Source: Strobilurus pachycystidiatus (taxonomy: Eukaryota; Basidiomycota; Agaricomycetes; Agaricales; Physalacriaceae). Taken from it: DNA of 64,000 nucleotides. Shown piece after piece: positions 60,571-64,000 of the stretch; within the stretch, counting starts at the first letter, position 1; the number at the start of each line of letters is the position of its first letter. The position numbers and the translations under genes were made by a program. The stretch lies in contig JAHLMK010000014.1 of NCBI GenBank assembly GCA_019915135.1, positions 310,001 through 374,000 on the forward strand. The letters are read 5' to 3'. The notes beneath the pieces are model-generated. The model worked only from the letters and a program-made list of their open reading frames with translations. It searched no databases and had not been told where the DNA came from.

Positions 60571-61104
60571 TCATGAAGTAGCCGGAACGGACGGACTCGC
60601 ACTTTTTGTCTGATCCGCTGCTTTCTTCTGTTCGTTTCGTAGCTCTATGAGTCTCCTTGTGTATCTCTCCAGGCGAGGAGGCATCCATATGGGCTCTTGT
60701 GAAGCAGGTTAGTGGAGAGCCAGTGAGTGGGCTAGAGGAGACGTACGCGATATATATTTCGGCCACGCCAAGCAGTTTAGCCCAATATATCCTATCAAAT
60801 TCATCTCCGGATATTTGTAGTCCAAACATGGTACATCGAATGTGGGTTTTGTGCCATTGAACGACGGCACAACTCCCTGGACCCAAAGGTACAGAACGTC
60901 GTCCGAGCCAGGCTCTCTGTACAGTAGAAAGCACTCTTGGATGCCTTGATCGTGGTAAACATTATTCAATGCCGTCGCATGGTGGCCGCGGTAGCGTTCG
61001 ATTCCTTTGGCGCCACACTTCAGTTCGGCCAATGCGCGTAATTGGTCGCAGTTGAGGGTCGCTCCAAAGACGTAGGGAGTCACGAATAACTTGCGAGAAG
61101 ACAT
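60571..61104 (-). CDS. Small unknown protein (160 residues)
   Basis: Two exons, 61104-60747 and 60695-60571, joined in phase 1. The protein opens MSSRKLFVTPYVFGATLN and includes RALAELKCGAKGIERYRG, GIQECFLLYREPGSDDVLYLW and ALAELK. After the splice it continues QPIWMPPRLERYTRRLIEL and ends in a Ser/Pro tail. I see no signal peptide and no recognised domain. The open frame, codon order and clean intron support a real gene; function unknown. A different frame after the intron runs on to 60509, but it lacks phase agreement. Confidence 0.6.
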
Positions 61105-62068
61105 GCCAGGAATTTGATTGATGACGGTCTAGAGTAACTGCTAGTGATAGTCAGTCTCAGAGTCAGAGTTGAAGGAGCGTGGCCATTTGAATTTCAACAT
61201 GATCATCTCCGCACGTGGCTGATCGGACCGGGTTTCCGACCCTTTGTTCTGTTTGGCGCGCAATTTGCTCTCACCTTCTCGAGCTCGAAGCTGATGCCCT
61301 CGCTCACTGTCTACAGTACAGTAAACTCTGCCTACAAACAATTTGATAATGTTGCCACAAAATGACTGGGGTGCGCTTAACACTACCATGTTCAAACGTG
61401 GCCACAGCAGTGACAGCACTAATATTCTCTTCCGAGACGGCGCGTCTAAAGCTTAAACTAGAAGATTACTTTGGATGTGACATTCATTGGTGACTTTGTC
61501 CAAGGGTTGTAAGGATTACGAAGTGTATGCGCCTGTATGCGCCCGTAGACTGGCCAAACAACACTGTGGCGTGGAAGTCTGGCATTCAAATCGCGTTACT
61601 AAATCAGTGTTTCGTGGTCGTGAATCTGCAATGCTAGTGAGACAGGACAGGATCGATGCTATATCCTTATACTTGAACTCATGACTTCCAAACGCCACAG
61701 ATAGCTGGATCACGCCTCTCTAGCTTTCTCATGAAAGTTTACTGATTGCATACCGACATCGAGAGGAAAGAGGAAGCAAGGTGCGATCTTACCTTTACCA
61801 TCTTTTGAAGCTGTTAAGACTTGTTATCAGTGTTTCCACGACTAATATCTAGTATTGATCTCAATAACTGTGAGACAGCAAGGGCCTGGCCTCCGGTACA
61901 GGTTCCCAGCGAGTTTTGTATTAGTCTTCTGTCCGCCCATGCATTCATATTCTCGGGCGCAGCATGTAGCAGTTACTTTTTCCTGGATGAAACAACTTCC
62001 ATTCTCCCTGCGTGATTTTCTCGGGATCCTCTTCGATTGCGCGATGCAATCTCGACCTGAAGTGATGT
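61105..62068. other. Intergenic, nothing recognised
   Basis: Short frames only; it separates the small unknown gene from the broken reductase. No repeat or RNA gene was identified. Confidence 0.45.
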
Positions 62069-63415
62069 CTAATTTCCCTCGTCCACCATGACAATGCTCT
62101 TGCCCGTGTTCCGACCCGTAAGAAGCTCTAGCAAAGCAGAGTCGGCGTTGACCAGCCCGGAGGTGATATCCTCCCGATATTTCAGCTCGCCTTCCGCCAC
62201 CAATTTAGGCACAGTCCGAAGGAACTCCTCGTCGTGTTTCTGAAGCAGAGTTCTGGTCAGGAACCCGTTGATCTGAATGTTTTGCGAAATAATATTGAAG
62301 ATGTTCTGGTGTCCATCATTAGACTGGTGCCCGCGGGAGATATGCAAGAGGATACTGTACCTTGAATGGATAAGATTTCTTGGAGTTGTACGCCGCTATC
62401 ATGCCACACTCAACGAAACTCGCTGAGAACGCTGCGTTCCCGAGAGCTAAATCCAAGACCTCGCCCCCGACGTGATCCCAGTACCTTTGAGAGCGTGTGC
62501 GTTAGACTGGGAGTATCGAGTCCGTCAATGCAAATGCCTCCACGTCAATGGGCCCATGCTCTTCAAGAATGTCCTTAGTCGAGGTTGTCTTATAGTTGAA
62601 GGCAACATCCGCGCCGAGTTCCTTCATGTACTCGACCTTGTCGTCAGTACCTGCTGATGCGATGACTCTCAATCCGGTGGCGTGATCAAGACATCAAGCA
62701 TCCTTACCTGCACCCGTGGTGATGAATGCGACATTTCCCTGAGATGAGGCTATTTGAAGACGCATGAATGAAGCATAGACCGACTCACGGCCTTGGGCTT
62801 GACATATTCCTTCCATCCGAAGACAGCAGTGCGACCGGGAACCCCCAAGACACCGATAAACAAGGACCAAGGGAGTTGGAGGTCGTTGTTCAGAAGGATG
62901 AGACTTTGCATCGGGAAGCCGTCACCCTCAAGGACACAATACTCTGAGAAATCCATAAATCCCCGAACGTGTTCTCCTTCCGGAAAACGCGTATTCTTTG
63001 AACGAAGGACCAGACCTACGCCGTGGCCACTTATCCTGTTGAGAGTCAGCCACTGTTCTGGAAAAAAATGGACCTAATCACGGCTTGTTCTATTCGAATG
63101 CCGGCTATCGGTAGTCAATCACGCAGCAGTCTTACAGAGGAGAGCAAGAGCGTACAACGTAGCCGGGGACAGTAGGGTCCCTCATCCGACTCCTCATATA
63201 GGGATCTAATGACAAGCAGATAACTTTCACTAGGATACTGTGCTTCGAGAGAGTAACATCTTCTAGATCTAGAGTGGCAGAGGTGTCGTAGAATGTGGTT
63301 CTGCCACCCTGTGAAACTTGTATGTATCAGCAAAATGGAGGTGTTCGCGTGCAAGCAGCAGACCGTCAATGGGTATCTCATTGAAGAGGACACGTCGATT
63401 GGGTACTGGGGACAT
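62069..63415 (-). pseudogene. NADP-dependent alkenal double-bond reductase pseudogene
   Basis: Minus strand from ATG 63415 (MSPVPNRRVLFNEIP). It matches the leukotriene-B4-dehydrogenase-like MDR reductases: ICLSLDPYMRSRMRDP, SGHGVGLVLRSKN, GFMDFSEYCVLEG, PWSLFIGVLGVPGRTAVFGWKEY and FITTGAG. ATGLRVIASAGTDDKVEYM, GGEVLDLALGN and the C-terminal NIFNIISQNIQINGFL follow. Defects: where related proteins read PPFELGKP, this copy has TAG and TGA in frame (about 63070-63095). The exon for the rest of the Rossmann GxGxxG loop after FITTGAG is lost, with no acceptor between the donor and ATGLRV (about 62690). The remainder is well preserved, so inactivation is fairly recent. Confidence 0.75.
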
Positions 63416-63562
63416 GATAGTAATCAACACAAAGTGACAGGCATTGTGATGGCATAAAGAGCTCTACTGATGACCGAGATGATGATGATGGGGCGTATGA
63501 GAGATTCCAAGCAGGTCAAGCACACATTACGCTTGTAAAATGGGCTCAAGCTTCGTTAGTAT

Positions 63563-63634
63563 GGGCTCTTGGCACAGGGGTAGCGCGCACGCTTCGCATG
63601 CGTGAGGTCGTGGGTTCAATTCCCACAGTGTCCA
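63563..63634 (+). tRNA. tRNA-Ala (anticodon CGC)
   Basis: A 72-base cloverleaf without intron. A-box TGGCACAGGGG, anticodon stem CACGC/GCGTG around loop TTCGCAT (anticodon CGC, reads GCG), T-arm GTGGG-TTCAATT-CCCAC with B-box GGTTCAATTCC, discriminator A. The acceptor stem has one T:T mismatch and one G:T pair. A run of five T (63637-63641) right after it fits an RNA polymerase III terminator. Confidence 0.9.
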
Positions 63635-63636
63635 GC

Positions 63637-63641
63637 TTTTT
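63637..63641 (+). terminator. Pol III oligo-T terminator
   Basis: Five consecutive T starting 3 bases downstream of the tRNA-Ala 3' end. Confidence 0.7.
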
Positions 63642-64000
63642 GTCCTTCTGAGGTCGACGCCACACTTTTGAGTAGGCGCCTAGTAGAGCAATGTAAAACG
63701 AGGAAAGGAAAAAACACGTACGCCTAAATTGGGATGTTCGATCGGCGATCATTTTATCATGTGACAGCTTTCGAACCTCCTCCCTCGGACTCCTACCTCT
63801 GCAGTTTCAAGACCGGACATACCACAGGGACTGGCAGCACCGAGAAGCCACTAGCTACAAGTCAATCTCTCAAATCTGAATTATGCACCGCACTTTCAGA
63901 CTCATACCATGGACCTGGTACAGTTGTATTACAGTCCGTCGCAGCAAATTACAAGTTATGCTTCTCTACGTGGACTCAGTGACAATCACAAGAAGACCAA
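63642..64000. other. Right edge, nothing recognised
   Basis: An open plus-strand frame (63734-63982) has no recognisable domain. No gene supported. Confidence 0.4.

Noticed and set aside
63546..63752. Minus-strand frame containing GIEPTTSRMRSVRATPVP
   Set aside because: This peptide is the antisense translation of the tRNA-Ala gene, a well-known false protein in databases.

Overview
The window reads as nuclear DNA of a filamentous fungus, most likely an Agaricomycete (basidiomycete). Genes are dense and cut by many 45-60 bp GT-AG introns. They include a laccase of the agaricomycete type, a GH3 beta-glucosidase with a PA14 insert, and several secreted hydrolases. Fungal tyrosine-recombinase (Crypton-class) sequence is also present. 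There are no operons and no bacterial signals. All splice models here were made by hand from reading frame, GT-AG sites and phase.

Left part (1-11.3 kb). 1-6 kb is a graveyard of gene pieces: a PEX1 pseudogene with an internal deletion, then a clean acetyl-CoA carboxylase (ACC1) carboxyltransferase fragment framed by two perfect 277-bp direct repeats. 6.5-8.7 kb holds a secreted protein with a Gly/Pro-rich insert. 9.4-11.05 kb holds an SRRM1-type PWI/RS splicing factor.

Centre (11,295-36,662). This is the outstanding feature: three head-to-tail, nearly identical copies of an exact 8,456-bp unit. Each carries (i) an intact seven-exon gene for a 969-residue Crypton-type tyrosine recombinase with a C-terminal GCR1_C-like DNA-binding region, lying close to the right end and reading inward, and (ii) a convergent, intact six-exon gene for a 490-residue protein of no family I recognise. 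Both unit ends carry GTAACC/GGTTAC palindromes and GGTGACGG-like subterminal motifs in mirrored orientation. The array sits in a gap of about 330 bp between the SRRM1 promoter and the 3' end of a secreted hydrolase gene. I interpret it as a cargo-carrying tyrosine-recombinase mobile element that has stacked in tandem; the architecture recalls Starship elements of ascomycetes on a small scale.

Right part (36.7-64 kb). In order: a GPI-type secreted alpha/beta hydrolase; an O-fucosyltransferase-like protein; a Dus1-type tRNA dihydrouridine synthase head-to-head with a short PWI-only SRRM1 paralogue; a TMEM53/DUF829 protein; an F-box protein; the laccase; a hormone-sensitive-lipase-family esterase; an ISC1 (inositol phosphosphingolipid phospholipase C) pseudogene; a DCG1/hydantoin-racemase-like protein; the GH3 beta-glucosidase; a small unknown protein; a broken alkenal/zinc-type reductase; and a tRNA-Ala(CGC). 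Laccase, beta-glucosidase and secreted hydrolases fit a plant-litter or wood decayer. The genes do not form a pathway cluster; the mix of intact housekeeping genes, intron-retaining pseudogenes and a recent mobile array suggests a rearrangement-prone segment.
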